From assembly GCF_900099775.1 (NCBI RefSeq), contig NZ_FMTM01000003.1, forward strand, positions 643,097 through 707,096: DNA of 64,000 nt, read 5' to 3'. This DNA comes from Rhizobium mongolense subsp. loessense (GTDB taxonomy: Bacteria > Pseudomonadota > Alphaproteobacteria > Rhizobiales > Rhizobiaceae). A model generated the notes under the pieces. That model was not told the origin of the DNA. It saw nothing but the letters and a program-made list of their open reading frames with translations, and did no database searches. A program made the position numbers and the translations under genes. Positions 17,421-27,997 of the stretch are shown here, piece after piece (position 1 is the stretch's first letter; each line of letters begins with the position of its first letter).

Positions 17421-20081
17421 ATGAGCGGCGTGAACGATATCCGGTCGACCTTCCTCGACTATTTCAAGACGAACGGCCACGAGATCGTGTCGTCGAGCCC
17501 GCTCGTGCCGCGCAACGACCCGACGCTGATGTTCACCAATGCCGGCATGGTACAGTTCAAGAACGTCTTCACCGGCTTGGAACAGCGTCCCTACAAAACG
17601 GCATCGACGGCGCAGAAGTGCGTCCGCGCCGGCGGCAAGCACAATGACCTCGACAATGTCGGCTATACCGCGCGCCACCATACCTTTTTCGAGATGCTCG
17701 GCAATTTCTCCTTCGGCGATTATTTCAAGGAACGGGCGATCGAGCTTGCCTGGAACCTGATCACCAAGGAATTCGGTCTCGACGCCAAGCGCCTGCTGGT
17801 GACCGTCTATCACACGGACGACGAAGCCTTTGACCTCTGGAAGAAGATCGCCGGGCTTTCGGACGACAAGATCATCCGCATTCCGACCAACGATAATTTT
17901 TGGGCGATGGGCGATACCGGCCCGTGCGGTCCCTGTTCGGAAATCTTCTACGATCACGGCGATCAGATCTGGGGCGGCCCTCCCGGCTCTGCGGAGGAAG
18001 ACGGCGACCGCTTCATCGAGATCTGGAACCTCGTCTTCATGCAGTATGAGCAGTTGACGAAAGAAGAGCGCGTCGACCTGCCGCGTCCTTCGATCGATAC
18101 CGGCATGGGACTGGAACGCGTGGCGGCGGTGCTGCAGGGCAAGCACGACAATTACGATATCGATCTGTTTCGCGCGCTGATCGAAGCTTCGGAGGAGGCA
18201 ACGGGCGTCAGGGCCGATGGTGAGCGCCGGGCGAGCCACCGCGTCATCGCCGACCATCTGCGCTCGTCCGCATTCCTCATTGCCGATGGCGTGCTGCCGT
18301 CGAACGAAGGCCGCGGCTACGTGCTGCGCCGCATCATGCGCCGGGCCATGCGCCATGCGCAGCTTCTGGGCGCCAAGGAGCCGCTGATCTTCAAGCTGCT
18401 GCCGGCGCTCGTCCAGCAGATGGGCCGAGCCTATCCGGAACTCGCACGCGCCGAAGCACTGATTTCCGAGACGCTGAAGCTCGAGGAAACCCGTTTCCGC
18501 AAGACGCTGGAGCGCGGCCTGTCGCTGCTTTCCGACGCGACGACCTCGCTCGGCAAGGGCGATATGCTCGACGGCGAGACGGCATTCAAGCTCTATGACA
18601 CCTACGGCTTTCCGCTCGACCTGACGCAGGATGCGCTGCGCGCCCGCGAGATCGGTGTCGATCTCGCCGGCTTTACCGATGCCATGGAGCGTCAGAAAGC
18701 CGAAGCCCGCTCTCATTGGGCCGGCTCAGGCGACAAGGCGACCGAGACCATCTGGTTCGAACTCAAGGAGAAGCATGGCGCGACCGAATTCCTGGGCTAC
18801 GACACGGAGACCGCTGAAGGCGTCGTCCAGGCGATCGTCAGGGACGGTGCCGCAGTCGCATCCGCCTCGACCGGCGACAAGGTGCAGATCGTCGTTAACC
18901 AGACGCCGTTCTACGGCGAATCGGGCGGCCAGATGGGCGACACAGGCATCATCAGCTCGGACCATGCGAAAGTGGAGATCACCGATACGCAGAAGAAGGG
19001 CGAAGGCCTGTTCGTGCATTCAGGGACTGTTGTCGAAGGTTCGCTGAAGGCCGACGAGGCCGTCGCGCTGACCGTCGATCATGCCCGCCGGTCGCGGCTG
19101 CGCGCCAATCACTCCGCAACGCACTTGCTGCATGAGGCGCTCCGCGAAGTGCTGGGTACGCACGTGGCGCAGAAGGGTTCGCTGGTCGCACCCGAACGCC
19201 TCCGTTTCGATGTTTCGCACCCGAAGCCGATGTCCGCCGAAGAGCTCAAAGTCGTCGAGGATATGGCAAACGAGATCGTGCTGCAGAACGCGGCGGTAAC
19301 GACGCGGCTGATGAGCGTCGACGACGCGATTGCCGAAGGCGCCATGGCGCTGTTCGGCGAGAAATACGGCGATGAAGTGCGCGTCGTCGCTATGGGGCAG
19401 GGCGTGCGCGGCACGAAGGCCGGCAAGCCTTATTCGATCGAACTCTGCGGCGGCACGCATGTCGCCGCGACCGGTCAGATCGGGCTTGTGCGCATCCTCG
19501 GAGAAAGTGCCGTCGGCGCGGGTGTCCGCCGCATCGAGGCGGTCACCGGTGAGAACGCCCGCGAATATCTGGCCGAACAGGACGAGCGCGTGAAAGCGCT
19601 TGCTTCGTCGCTGAGGGTTCAGCCTGCCGACGTGCTTTCGCGCGTCGAAGCGCTGATGGACGAGCGTCGCAAGCTCGAGCGGGAACTCGCCGATGCCAAG
19701 CGCAAGCTTGCCATGGGTGGCGGGCAGGGCGGCTCGACGGACGCGGCGCGTGAGGTTGCCGGCGTGAAATTCCTCGGCAAGGCGGTTACTGGCGTCGATC
19801 CGAAGGATCTTAAGGGCCTTGCCGATGATGGCAAATCCAGCATCGGTTCGGGCGTCGTAACGCTGATCGGCGTTTCCGACGACGGCAAGGCGAGCGCAGT
19901 CGTTGCCGTAACGTCGGACCTGACGGCGCGGTTCAGCGCCGTCGATCTTGTGCGCGTCGCATCTGCTGCCCTTGGCGGCAAGGGCGGTGGCGGCCGGCCG
20001 GACATGGCGCAGGCGGGCGGCCCAGACGGTTCCAAGGCCGACGAGGCGATCGAGGCGGTGGCGGCAGCACTTGCAAGCTGA
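17421..20081 (+). CDS. alaS: Alanyl-tRNA synthetase
   Basis: 886 residues from the ATG at 17421 (AAGGG at correct distance; the family starts [15 protein letters not shown]). Class II core: [33 protein letters not shown] and the [14 protein letters not shown] motif 3. The editing domain has the zinc-binding [12 protein letters not shown] and [15 protein letters not shown], and a C-terminal Gly-rich oligomerisation region ([16 protein letters not shown]) follows. It charges tRNA-Ala and hydrolyses Ser/Gly mischarges. The length is normal. Confidence 0.99.
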   Translation: MSGVNDIRSTFLDYFKTNGHEIVSSSPLVPRNDPTLMFTNAGMVQFKNVFTGLEQRPYKTASTAQKCVRAGGKHNDLDNVGYTARHHTFFEMLGNFSFGDYFKERAIELAWNLITKEFGLDAKRLLVTVYHTDDEAFDLWKKIAGLSDDKIIRIPTNDNFWAMGDTGPCGPCSEIFYDHGDQIWGGPPGSAEEDGDRFIEIWNLVFMQYEQLTKEERVDLPRPSIDTGMGLERVAAVLQGKHDNYDIDLFRALIEASEEATGVRADGERRASHRVIADHLRSSAFLIADGVLPSNEGRGYVLRRIMRRAMRHAQLLGAKEPLIFKLLPALVQQMGRAYPELARAEALISETLKLEETRFRKTLERGLSLLSDATTSLGKGDMLDGETAFKLYDTYGFPLDLTQDALRAREIGVDLAGFTDAMERQKAEARSHWAGSGDKATETIWFELKEKHGATEFLGYDTETAEGVVQAIVRDGAAVASASTGDKVQIVVNQTPFYGESGGQMGDTGIISSDHAKVEITDTQKKGEGLFVHSGTVVEGSLKADEAVALTVDHARRSRLRANHSATHLLHEALREVLGTHVAQKGSLVAPERLRFDVSHPKPMSAEELKVVEDMANEIVLQNAAVTTRLMSVDDAIAEGAMALFGEKYGDEVRVVAMGQGVRGTKAGKPYSIELCGGTHVAATGQIGLVRILGESAVGAGVRRIEAVTGENAREYLAEQDERVKALASSLRVQPADVLSRVEALMDERRKLERELADAKRKLAMGGGQGGSTDAAREVAGVKFLGKAVTGVDPKDLKGLADDGKSSIGSGVVTLIGVSDDGKASAVVAVTSDLTARFSAVDLVRVASAALGGKGGGGRPDMAQAGGPDGSKADEAIEAVAAALAS

Positions 20082-20221
20082 TTTCATCTCTGCCGATGAG
20101 TTTGAAGGCGGGGGCTAGTCCTCCGCCTTTGTGTGCGTGCCCCTGATCCACGCAATTGCGCAGGATTTGTCAAATCGGGTCATGGTTTTCTGTAGCCGAT
20201 CGATTTGCACGAGGCTTTGAC

Positions 20222-21073
20222 ATGAATGGCGAAACGGCATGGGCACTCTATGAAAACCGCCTGCGGCGGGTTTCGGCCTATATCCACGATCATCTCGATG
20301 AGGATCTGGACATGGAGCGCCTTGCCGAAATTGCCTGCATGTCGAGCTATCACTGGCATAAGATTTATCGCGCGATTTACGGCGAGACGCTGGCGGCGAC
20401 CGTCAAGCGGCTGCGGCTGCATCGTGCGGCGGGCGATATCGTCCGGACGAATCTCACTGTCGGCGAGATTGCGAAGCGATCCGGCTATCCCAATCTCCAA
20501 TCCTTTAACCGCATCTTCAAGTCGGTCTACGGCATGCCGCCGGCGCGCTACCGGAAAGAGGGAAGCCATAAAGCCTTTGAACCCTCACCTAACGGAAAGA
20601 CAGCGTCCATGTTCGACATAACCTTACGGAAGATAGAGCCGATCGAATTGATTGGCGTACGCCATACCGGTTCCTATATGCAGATCGGCAAGGCGTTCGA
20701 GACGCTCTTCGGCGCGCTCCATGCCCGCGACCTGGCAAAGCCGGAGATGCGGATGATCGGTGTCTATTTCGACGATCCGGATATCGTGCCGGCGGAAAAG
20801 CTGCGCTCCATCGCCTGTGCGACTGGCGGGTCAGGCGTTCCGATAGACTCGCCGTTCGAACGGCAGACGATCGAGGGCGGCGAATATGCCGTTCTCCGCC
20901 ATAAAGGTCCCTACGCCGATATGCACAAGGCCTATCAATGGCTCTACGCGCAATGGCTTCCGAAATCTGGCAGGCAGATCAAGGATAGCTTGATGTTCGA
21001 GGAATATCTTAACAATCCTCGCGACGTTCCGCCGACCGAATTGCTGACCGATATCTACATGCCGCTCGCATGA
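20222..21073 (+). CDS. AraC-family regulator with GyrI-like effector domain
   Basis: 283 residues from the ATG at 20222 (GAGG upstream). Residues about 1-105 are a double helix-turn-helix AraC domain (DEDLDMERLAEIACMSSYHWHKIYRAIYGETLAATVKRLRLHRAA, SGYPNLQSFNRIFKSVYGMPPARYR). Residues about 125-283 are a GyrI-like small-molecule domain (IELIGVRHTGSYMQIGKAF, PFERQTIEGGEYAVLRHKGPY). This layout resembles Rob-type regulators that bind drugs or amphipathic ligands. The regulon is not evident; the adjacent glutathione transferase is convergent. Confidence 0.9.
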   Translation: MNGETAWALYENRLRRVSAYIHDHLDEDLDMERLAEIACMSSYHWHKIYRAIYGETLAATVKRLRLHRAAGDIVRTNLTVGEIAKRSGYPNLQSFNRIFKSVYGMPPARYRKEGSHKAFEPSPNGKTASMFDITLRKIEPIELIGVRHTGSYMQIGKAFETLFGALHARDLAKPEMRMIGVYFDDPDIVPAEKLRSIACATGGSGVPIDSPFERQTIEGGEYAVLRHKGPYADMHKAYQWLYAQWLPKSGRQIKDSLMFEEYLNNPRDVPPTELLTDIYMPLA

Positions 21074-21076
21074 AGC

Positions 21077-21697
21077 CTATTGCATCTGCTTCATGACTTC
21101 ATCGTCCAGTGCGGTGGCTCGCCTGTAGCCTTCGCGGTTGGTCACGCGGCCAAGATAATCCGCAAAGGCCTGGCGCTTTTCGAACGTGCCGAAGCCCATC
21201 CCCCAGCCGATATGCGAACCGACGTAGACATCGGCGGCCGTGAAGCGGTCGCCGGCGATATACGGCGAGGCGCTGACAGCTTTTTCGAGGGTATCCATGA
21301 CGTCGCCGAAGCTGCCGTAACCAGCCATCCTGCTTTTTTCGGCGGGTGTCACAAAACCGAGTGCACGGTTCGTGGCAGCGGCCTCAAGTGGGCCGGCGGC
21401 GAAGAACATCCATCGGTAATAGCTGCCGCGTTCATTCGGCTTTGGAGCGAGCTCCTTTTGCGGAAAGGTGTCGGCAAGATAGGCGCAGATCGCGGCGCAT
21501 TCGGTGACGACCGTATCGCCATGCCGGATCGCCGGCACCTTGCCCATCGGGTTCACGGTCAGGTATTCCGGTGCCTTCATCGTGCCGTCGAAGGTCATGA
21601 TTTCCGTGCGGTAGGGAACGCCGGTCTCCTCCAGCATCCAGCGGACGATGCGGCCACGCGACATCGGGTTCGTATAGAATATCAGTTCTTCCGCCAT
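21077..21697 (-). CDS. Glutathione S-transferase
   Basis: 206 residues. The N-terminal thioredoxin-fold domain contains LIFYTNPMSRGRIVRWMLEETG with Ser/Asn in the catalytic area, NPMGKVPAIRHGDTVVTECAAICAYLAD (cis-Pro and the glutathione-binding E-C/S motif). The C-terminal helical domain has FTAADVYVGSHIGWGM with the N-capping Asp. Detoxification by conjugating glutathione to electrophiles is the family role; the substrate is unknown. Ends four bases from the AraC-family gene, which is convergent. Confidence 0.92.
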   Translation of the reverse strand: MAEELIFYTNPMSRGRIVRWMLEETGVPYRTEIMTFDGTMKAPEYLTVNPMGKVPAIRHGDTVVTECAAICAYLADTFPQKELAPKPNERGSYYRWMFFAAGPLEAAATNRALGFVTPAEKSRMAGYGSFGDVMDTLEKAVSASPYIAGDRFTAADVYVGSHIGWGMGFGTFEKRQAFADYLGRVTNREGYRRATALDDEVMKQMQ

Positions 21698-21759
21698 GTT
21701 CTCCTCCTCTTATTCTAATTCCGGTTTAGCGTGCGCCTAAGCAAAATCAAGCCTTCCGC

Positions 21760-22206
21760 TCAAAGCGCCTTGCGGTACTGGATGAAGCCGGAGCGCTCAG
21801 CGATCTGGTCGTAGAGGCGCCGCGCCGCCGCATTGGTCTCATGTGTCATCCAGTAGAGGCGTCCGGCGCCATTTTTGCGCGCAAGGTCGGCAACTGCCTC
21901 GATCAAGGCCGCTCCAGTTCCAAGGCCTCGCTGGTCGGCTTCGACATAGAGGTCCTGTAGATAGCAGGTCCATTGCGGCAGCCAGCAGGAGCGGTGGAAG
22001 ATGGCGTGCACGATGCCGGTGAGGCGGCCATGGCCATCGAAGGCGCCCAGCGCGTACATCTCTTCGGCCCGGTCGTGGAAGCGGCTCCAGGTCAGGTCGG
22101 TGGTCTCCAGCGGAATAACGACTTCGTAGAAGCGCTGGTAGGCGGCCCACAGAGGCTCCCAGGCGGCGCGGTCAGACGGCTGCAGCGGGCGGATGGTCGT
22201 GGTCAT
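21760..22206 (-). CDS. GNAT-family N-acetyltransferase
   Basis: 148 residues from the ATG at 22206, preceded by GGGAG; the longer frame upstream runs back through the icd terminator and is rejected. It starts TTTIRPLQPSDRAAWEPLW and has the acetyl-CoA loop LQDLYVEADQRGLGTGAALIEAV (R/Q-x-x-G-x-G/A) and YWMTHETNAAARRLYDQIAERSGFI, typical of GNAT enzymes that acetylate small amines or protein termini. The substrate is not known. Confidence 0.88.
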   Translation of the reverse strand: MTTTIRPLQPSDRAAWEPLWAAYQRFYEVVIPLETTDLTWSRFHDRAEEMYALGAFDGHGRLTGIVHAIFHRSCWLPQWTCYLQDLYVEADQRGLGTGAALIEAVADLARKNGAGRLYWMTHETNAAARRLYDQIAERSGFIQYRKAL

Positions 22207-22236
22207 TCTCGTGCTCCCCATTCTGTCGCTGAAATG

Positions 22237-22263
22237 AAAACGGCGGGAAGAACCCGCCGTTTT
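22237..22263 (-). terminator. Terminator of icd
   Basis: AAAACGGCGGG / CCCGCCGTTTT, 11-bp stem with a short AAGAA loop, ending in T residues on the minus strand, 24 bases after the icd stop. Confidence 0.85.
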
Positions 22264-22286
22264 GTTGTTCGATGTCTTCGGGTGCC

Positions 22287-23501
22287 TCAGGCGCCCATGG
22301 CTTTCTGCAGATTGGAGTCGATCTTGTCGAGGAAGGCAGTGGTTGAGAGCCACGGCTGGTCAGGGCCGATCAGCAGTGCCAGGTCCTTCGTCATGAAACC
22401 GGCTTCGACGGTGTCGACGCAGACCTTTTCCAGCGTCGAGGCGAAGCGGGCGAGCTCGGCATTGTCGTCGAGCTTAGCGCGGTGCGCGAGGCCGCGGGTC
22501 CAGGCGAAGATCGAGGCGATCGAGTTCGTCGACGTCTCCTGGCCCTTCTGGTGCTGGCGGTAGTGGCGGGTGACCGTGCCGTGTGCGGCTTCGGCTTCGA
22601 CCGTCTTGCCGTCCGGCGTGAGCAGAACCGAGGTCATCAGGCCGAGCGAACCGAAGCCCTGGGCAACGGTGTCGGACTGAACGTCGCCATCATAGTTTTT
22701 GCACGCCCAGACGTAGCCGCCGGACCACTTCAGTGCCGAAGCGACCATGTCGTCGATCAGGCGGTGCTCGTAGGTGATGCCGGCTTCCTTGAACTGATCC
22801 TTGAACTCGGCCTCGTAGACTTCCTCAAAGATATCTTTGAACCGGCCGTCATAGGCCTTGAGAATGGTATTCTTCGTCGAGAGGTAGACCGGCCACTTGC
22901 GCATCAGGCCGTACATCATCGAGGCGCGGGCGAATTCGCGGATCGATTCATCGAGGTTGTACATGGCCATGGCAACGCCGGCGCCCGGCGCGTTGAACAC
23001 TTCCCTCTCGATGACATGGCCGTCTTCGCCGACGAACTTGATGGTGAGCTTGCCCTTGCCCGGGAACTTGAAGTCGGTTGCGCGGTACTGATCGCCGAAG
23101 GCATGACGGCCGACGACGATCGGCTGAGTCCAGCCCGGAACGAGGCGCGGAACGTTCTTGCAGATGATCGGTTCGCGAAAGATGACGCCGCCCAGGATGT
23201 TGCGGATCGTGCCGTTCGGGCTCTTCCACATTTCCTTGAGGCTGAATTCCTTCACGCGGGCTTCGTCCGGCGTGATCGTCGCGCACTTGATGCCGACGCC
23301 GTATTTCTTGATGGCGTTGGCGGCGTCCACCGTGACCTGATCGTTGGTCGCGTCGCGGTTTTCGACCGAGAGATCGTAGTAGTCGATGTCGAGGTCGAGA
23401 TACGGATGGATCAGCTTATCCTTGATGAGCTGCCAAATGATGCGAGTCATTTCATCGCCGTCGAGATCGGCGACGGGATTGGCGACCTTGATCTTCTTCA
23501 T
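22287..23501 (-). CDS. icd: NADP-dependent isocitrate dehydrogenase
   Basis: 404 residues from the ATG at 23501 (GAGGCA upstream), matching rhizobial Icd ([20 protein letters not shown]). It oxidises isocitrate to 2-oxoglutarate in the TCA cycle. This is the eukaryote-like type: [35 protein letters not shown] with the substrate Ser, [17 protein letters not shown], and [20 protein letters not shown] (metal-binding Asp residues), then [16 protein letters not shown] with the NADP-binding Arg/Lys region. The length is the family norm. Confidence 0.98.
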   Translation of the reverse strand: MKKIKVANPVADLDGDEMTRIIWQLIKDKLIHPYLDLDIDYYDLSVENRDATNDQVTVDAANAIKKYGVGIKCATITPDEARVKEFSLKEMWKSPNGTIRNILGGVIFREPIICKNVPRLVPGWTQPIVVGRHAFGDQYRATDFKFPGKGKLTIKFVGEDGHVIEREVFNAPGAGVAMAMYNLDESIREFARASMMYGLMRKWPVYLSTKNTILKAYDGRFKDIFEEVYEAEFKDQFKEAGITYEHRLIDDMVASALKWSGGYVWACKNYDGDVQSDTVAQGFGSLGLMTSVLLTPDGKTVEAEAAHGTVTRHYRQHQKGQETSTNSIASIFAWTRGLAHRAKLDDNAELARFASTLEKVCVDTVEAGFMTKDLALLIGPDQPWLSTTAFLDKIDSNLQKAMGA

Positions 23502-23692
23502 GTATCTGCCTCGTAAGCTGGATGGGGACGCGTGTCCCGGGTGGGTGACGAAAAAATCCCGAGCGCTATAGCATTGCGAGCCGGGAACGCAAAGCCGCAA
23601 GCGCCATTCAAAGCGCATTTTGGCGTGCTTTGCCAAGTCTGAAGATTCGGCTAGTGTCCGTCGCTCTTGCACTTCGAACCGGATATTTCAAC

Positions 23693-24217
23693 ATGAAGAC
23701 GATCGCCCTTGTGTTTCTCGCTTTTGCTGGTCTTCCGACCATCTGCGATGGAGCGGAGATTCCGGCGCCGGTGCAGGAAATCATGGATGCGACCGTCAAG
23801 AACTGGTCGGGCAACGACACCGAATGGATCGACATCTTCGGCCCCGAAACGCTCGACAAACTCTACAGCAAGAATTTTATCGCGAAGTATCACGAGGCTG
23901 AGAAGCACCCGGCGATGGAGGACGGCATCTCGCCCTTCGACTACGACGTGATCGTCAACGCCCAGGACGCATGCCCGCTCCAGGACCTGATGTTGACACC
24001 TCAGGTAGCTGCGGACGGCAAGGGAGAGGTCGTCGTCAGCTTCCGCAAAATGGCCTGCGGCGATGGCCCGGAGGCGCAGACGATCTCGACCGTGCGTTTC
24101 GAAATGGTCACTGACGGCGGTAAGCCACTGATCGACGACATCGTGATGGAGAGTGCCGAGACAAAGGAAATGCGCTCGCTCAAGGCGGAAATGGTGACCA
24201 TCGCAAAGGGCGAGTAA
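23693..24217 (+). CDS. Secreted hypothetical protein
   Basis: 174 residues from the ATG at 23693, beginning with a signal peptide (MKTIALVFLAFAGLPTICDG). The mature part (IPAPVQEIMDATVKNWSGND..., FGPETLDKLYSKNFIAKYHEA, DYDVIVNAQDACPLQDL) looks like a small periplasmic alpha/beta domain similar in style to DUF3828 proteins, but I cannot assign it firmly. Divergent from icd. Confidence 0.75.
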   Translation: MKTIALVFLAFAGLPTICDGAEIPAPVQEIMDATVKNWSGNDTEWIDIFGPETLDKLYSKNFIAKYHEAEKHPAMEDGISPFDYDVIVNAQDACPLQDLMLTPQVAADGKGEVVVSFRKMACGDGPEAQTISTVRFEMVTDGGKPLIDDIVMESAETKEMRSLKAEMVTIAKGE

Positions 24218-24329
24218 CGGCGACGCCCGATTTGATCGGCGGTACCCCAAACAGGTCTATCCTGCGGCATGGGCCTTGCCGTTTCGGTTGTGCAAAGCTA
24301 TTCCCCGCATGAAAGCAAGGACAGCATTC

Positions 24330-25160
24330 ATGGCAGGCACGAACAGCGAGCGTAAACTTTTAACCGAAGGACCGGTCATCATTCTGGTCGAGCCGCAGAT
24401 GGGCGAGAATATCGGCATGGTGGCGCGCGCGATGGCGAATTTCGGCCTTGCCGAACTGCGCCTCGTCAATCCGCGCGACGGTTGGCCGAACGAGAAGGCA
24501 CAGGCCGCCGCCTCGAAAGCCGATCACGTCATCGAAGGCACTAAGGTCTTCGAGACGCTGGAGCAGGCGGTGGCCGACCTCAATTTCGTCTATGCGACGA
24601 CGGCGCGCGAACGCGATGGCTTCAAGCCGGTGCGTTCCCCGGTGGTAGCCGCCGAAACGCTGCGGGCGAAATTTCGCTCGGGCGAGGGCACTGGCATCCT
24701 TTTCGGCCGTGAACGCTGGGGTCTGACCAACGAGGAAGTAGCGCTCGCCGACGAGATCGTGACCTTCCCGGTCAATCCCGCCTTTGCCTCGTTGAACATC
24801 GCGCAGGCTGTGCTTCTGATGTCCTACGAATGGATGAAATCCGGCATGGAGGATACAGGTGCCGTGCCGTTCCAGGCGACGTCGCAGACGCAATCGACGA
24901 AGGAGCAGCTCTTCGGCCTTTTCGACCAGTTGGAAGAGGCGCTAGAGGCGCGCAATTATTTCCATCCTGCCGGGAAAAAGCCGAAAATGGTGGACAATCT
25001 GCGTGCAGTCCTTTCCCGCCGCGCGTTCACGGAACAGGAAATCAGCGTGCTGCGCGGTGTGATATCCTCCCTTGACCGCTTCTCGCGCAAGTATCCGCGC
25101 GGAAGCCGGCCGCCTGCAGACGCCAAGGAACAGCCAAACGATGACATCAGCGGCCAATGA
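24330..25160 (+). CDS. trmJ: SpoU-family RNA 2'-O-methyltransferase, TrmJ-like
   Basis: 276 residues from the ATG at 24330, which has AAGGA upstream. SPOUT knot motifs: [22 protein letters not shown] (motif 1, with Asn/Arg), [27 protein letters not shown] (motif 2) and [16 protein letters not shown] (motif 3). This is the TrmJ/LasT arrangement, methylating position 32 ribose of certain tRNAs. The C-terminal extension ([20 protein letters not shown]...) also fits. Its 3' end overlaps murI by 20 bases. Confidence 0.88.
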   Translation: MAGTNSERKLLTEGPVIILVEPQMGENIGMVARAMANFGLAELRLVNPRDGWPNEKAQAAASKADHVIEGTKVFETLEQAVADLNFVYATTARERDGFKPVRSPVVAAETLRAKFRSGEGTGILFGRERWGLTNEEVALADEIVTFPVNPAFASLNIAQAVLLMSYEWMKSGMEDTGAVPFQATSQTQSTKEQLFGLFDQLEEALEARNYFHPAGKKPKMVDNLRAVLSRRAFTEQEISVLRGVISSLDRFSRKYPRGSRPPADAKEQPNDDISGQ

Positions 25161-25944
25161 GCTGAAACCGGTCTTGATCTTCGATTCCGGTATCGGGGGG
25201 CTGACTGTGCTGCGCGAAGCCCGCGTGCTGATGCCGGAACGTGGCTTCATCTACATCGCCGACGATGCGGGATTTCCTTATGGAGGCTGGGAAGAGCAGG
25301 CGCTGAAGGAGCGTATCATCACGCTCTTTGGCAAACTGCTCGGGGAATACGATCCGGAAGTCTGCGTCATCGCCTGCAATACGGCATTCACCCTGGTCGG
25401 TGCCGACCTGCGCGCCGCCTTTCCGCAGAAGACCTTCGTCGGCACGGTGCCCGCGATCAAGCCCGCCGCCGAGCGGACGCGCTCCGGCCTCGTCTCCGTG
25501 CTTGCCACCCCTGGCACGGTTAAACGCGCCTATACCCGGGATCTGATCCAATCCTTCGCGCAGCAATGCCACGTACGCCTCGTGGGCTCGGAAAACCTGG
25601 CGCGCATGGCGGAGGTCTATATCCGCGGTGATGCCGTCTCGGACGAGGCGATCATGACGGAAATCGACCAGTGCTTCGTCGAAAAGGACGGCCGCAAGAC
25701 GGACATCGTCGTGCTTGCATGCACGCATTATCCCTTCATGGCGAACCTTTTCCGGAGGCTGGCGCCATGGCCCGTGGATTGGCTTGATCCGGCGGAGGCA
25801 ATCGCTCGGCGGGCGCGCAGCCTTGTGCCGCAGGTGGCCGATGGCGTTCACCCCGACAATTTCGACTTTGCGGTCTTCACTTCTGGTAATCCGGATTTCG
25901 CCACAACGCGCTTGATGCAAGGCTTCGGGCTGACAGTCAGGTGA
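25141..25944 (+). CDS. murI: Glutamate racemase
   Basis: 267 residues from the ATG at 25141 (AAGGAA upstream), inside the end of the trmJ-like gene. It converts L- to D-glutamate for peptidoglycan. The catalytic cysteines are in [10 protein letters not shown] and [10 protein letters not shown]; the N-terminus [14 protein letters not shown] and [12 protein letters not shown] complete the active-site signature. Length is typical. The overlap with trmJ suggests translational coupling. Confidence 0.95.
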   Translation: MTSAANELKPVLIFDSGIGGLTVLREARVLMPERGFIYIADDAGFPYGGWEEQALKERIITLFGKLLGEYDPEVCVIACNTAFTLVGADLRAAFPQKTFVGTVPAIKPAAERTRSGLVSVLATPGTVKRAYTRDLIQSFAQQCHVRLVGSENLARMAEVYIRGDAVSDEAIMTEIDQCFVEKDGRKTDIVVLACTHYPFMANLFRRLAPWPVDWLDPAEAIARRARSLVPQVADGVHPDNFDFAVFTSGNPDFATTRLMQGFGLTVR

Positions 25945-26011
25945 CGATTCTGGCGCTCAGTCGTGATAGGATACTGTGCACGATCGGATCAACGTCGAAG
26001 GTGGGCGTGCA

Positions 26012-26338
26012 ATGGCAACGGGCGATGACTTGCGGCGCATCGCGCTATCACTTGAGGGTACGGTTGTGGCCCCGCATTTCGACCGAATGGCATTCAAGGT
26101 CGCGCGGATCTACGTCACACTCGCCGCCGACGGCCGCATGGCAAACTTCAATTTCACGCCCGACGAACAGCAATTCAAATGCATGATGTTGCCCGATGCC
26201 TTCTCGCCGGTACCGAATGCCTGGGGCAGGCGGGGCTGGACGGCCACCGATCTGTCGCGGCTAGGCGAGGAGGATCTCGAGAATGCATTGCGCATGGCGT
26301 GGATGCATGCGCAGCCTGGAAAGCCGGCCCGGCGATGA
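26012..26338 (+). CDS. MmcQ/YjbR-family protein
   Basis: 108 residues from the ATG at 26012 (AAGGTGGG upstream). The sequence from DDLRRIALSLEGTVVAPHFDRMAFKV through YVTLAADGRMANFNFTPDEQ to GRRGWTATDLSRLGEEDLENALRMAW has the YjbR fold pattern, a small double-wing DNA-binding-like domain whose function is not known. Short, single-domain and apparently alone. Confidence 0.85.
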   Translation: MATGDDLRRIALSLEGTVVAPHFDRMAFKVARIYVTLAADGRMANFNFTPDEQQFKCMMLPDAFSPVPNAWGRRGWTATDLSRLGEEDLENALRMAWMHAQPGKPARR

Positions 26339-26488
26339 ACGCCAGACCGCGTAGGCGGAATATTCGCATTCGCTGTGGGTTGTGCAAACGCGTGGGCGAA
26401 ATGCCTTGAAATCTTTGATAGACGGAAGCGCGCCGTTTCAGGACAATGGCGTTCGTATCATTGAGTCTCATCTGAATAGGTCATTGCA

Positions 26489-27997
26489 TTGCAGGTTGGT
26501 ATCGATATGGGAATGGCGTCAGGGAACACCCCGGCGACGCTCGATATCGAGGAGCTTCTGGCGACCCGTCTTCTCGTCCAGGGCAATTCCGGCTCCGGCA
26601 AGTCGCATCTGCTGCGACGGCTGCTTGAACAGTCCGCGCAGTGGGTCCAGCAGGTCATCATCGATCCGGAAGGCGACTTCGTCACGCTCAGGGACCGATT
26701 CGGCCATGTCGTCGTCGATGGCGAACGGACCGAGGCTGAGCTTGCAGGCATCGCCAACCGTATCCGCCAGCATCGCGTATCCTGCGTCCTGACGCTGGAA
26801 GGTCTCGACATCGAGCAGCAGATGCGGGCTGCGGCCGCCTTTCTTAACGGTATGTTCGATGCCGATCGCGAATACTGGTACCCGGTGCTCGTCGTCGTCG
26901 ACGAGGCACAGATGTTTGCCCCGTCGGTCGGTGGCGATGTTTCCGAAGACGCCCGCAAGATGTCGCTAGGCGCCATGACGAACCTGATGTGCCGCGGCCG
27001 CAAACGCGGACTGGCGGGCGTGATCGCCACGCAGCGCCTCGCGAAACTTGCGAAGAACGTTGCCGCGGAAGCCTCGAACTTCCTGATGGGCCGCACCTTC
27101 CTCGACATCGACATGGCGCGTGCCGCCGACCTTCTGGGCATGGACCGTCGCCAGGCTGAAATGTTCCGCGATCTGAAGCGTGGTAACTTCGTGGCCCTCG
27201 GTCCGGCATTGTCGCGCCGTCCGCTGCCGATCCAGATCGGTGCCGTAGAAACCTCAGCGCGCTCGTCGAGCCCGAAGCTCATGCCGCTGCCGAATGCGCC
27301 GCGGGATGTCGAGGATCTGATCTTCACGCCTGACCCTGAGGAATTCCAGCGGCCAATCATGCGCCGAACGGCTCCGGCACCACGGCCGACGACGGACATT
27401 CTGGCAGAACTTTCGCGCTCGGCGCCCGCTGCGACGGCGACGCCGGCCGAGCCGCGTGCAAACCATCCGGATCTCTCCACGGAGGAACGCGAGGAACGGC
27501 TTTCGGCTGTGCTTTTGGAAATCCTCGACGATCCGGCTTCGAGTTTCCGGACGGATTCGGTACTCTATCAGGAATTCCTGGTGCGGCTGCGCATGCGCCG
27601 CCTGCCCGGACCGCCGATGTCGCTGCCGGAGTTCCGCCGGCACGTGGCAATCTCGCGGTCGGGCGTCGATGCCGCGACGGCCGGCACGGAAGCCTGGGCG
27701 ACGGCGCTGTCGCTTTCCACCGGCGTGACCGACGATCTGCAGGGCGTGTTCCTGATGTTGGCCAAGGCCGCGGTCTGCGGCGAGCCTTGCCCCTCCGACG
27801 CCCGGATAGCGCGCGCCTACGGCACGCATTCGGCTCGCCGGGCAAGGCGTCTCCTCGGCTATTTCGAGGAGCAGGGTACGATCGTCGTGCACACCGATTT
27901 CGCGGGCAAACGCATCGTGGCTTTCCCAGATATGAACTGCCAGACTGCGCCAGGCGATGCGAATGCGCCTGATGATGCGCGACAAGCGGCGGAATGA
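26489..27997 (+). CDS. HerA/FtsK-like ATPase with C-terminal winged-helix-like domain
   Basis: 502 residues. Walker A GNSGSGKSH at about 33-41, Walker B YPVLVVVDEAQMF at about 130-142, and an IATQRLAKLAKN sensor/arginine region follow, as in the HerA/DUF87 hexameric translocases. The last 70 residues (SDARIARAYGTHSARRARRLLGYFEEQGTIVVHTDFAG) resemble a winged helix. A Pro/Ala-rich linker (about 295-335) joins the halves. No NurA nuclease is next to it. The start is a TTG at 26489; the ATG at 26507 is an alternative with AGGTTGG upstream. DNA pumping or remodelling is inferred from the ATPase family. Confidence 0.85.
   Translation: MQVGIDMGMASGNTPATLDIEELLATRLLVQGNSGSGKSHLLRRLLEQSAQWVQQVIIDPEGDFVTLRDRFGHVVVDGERTEAELAGIANRIRQHRVSCVLTLEGLDIEQQMRAAAAFLNGMFDADREYWYPVLVVVDEAQMFAPSVGGDVSEDARKMSLGAMTNLMCRGRKRGLAGVIATQRLAKLAKNVAAEASNFLMGRTFLDIDMARAADLLGMDRRQAEMFRDLKRGNFVALGPALSRRPLPIQIGAVETSARSSSPKLMPLPNAPRDVEDLIFTPDPEEFQRPIMRRTAPAPRPTTDILAELSRSAPAATATPAEPRANHPDLSTEEREERLSAVLLEILDDPASSFRTDSVLYQEFLVRLRMRRLPGPPMSLPEFRRHVAISRSGVDAATAGTEAWATALSLSTGVTDDLQGVFLMLAKAAVCGEPCPSDARIARAYGTHSARRARRLLGYFEEQGTIVVHTDFAGKRIVAFPDMNCQTAPGDANAPDDARQAAE

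Noticed and set aside
17277..18716. A 479-codon minus-strand frame opposite alaS
   Set aside because: Fully antisense to the well-supported alaS, no recognisable motif, and no ribosome site context.
22482..23516. A 344-codon plus-strand frame opposite icd
   Set aside because: Shadow of icd, without motifs.
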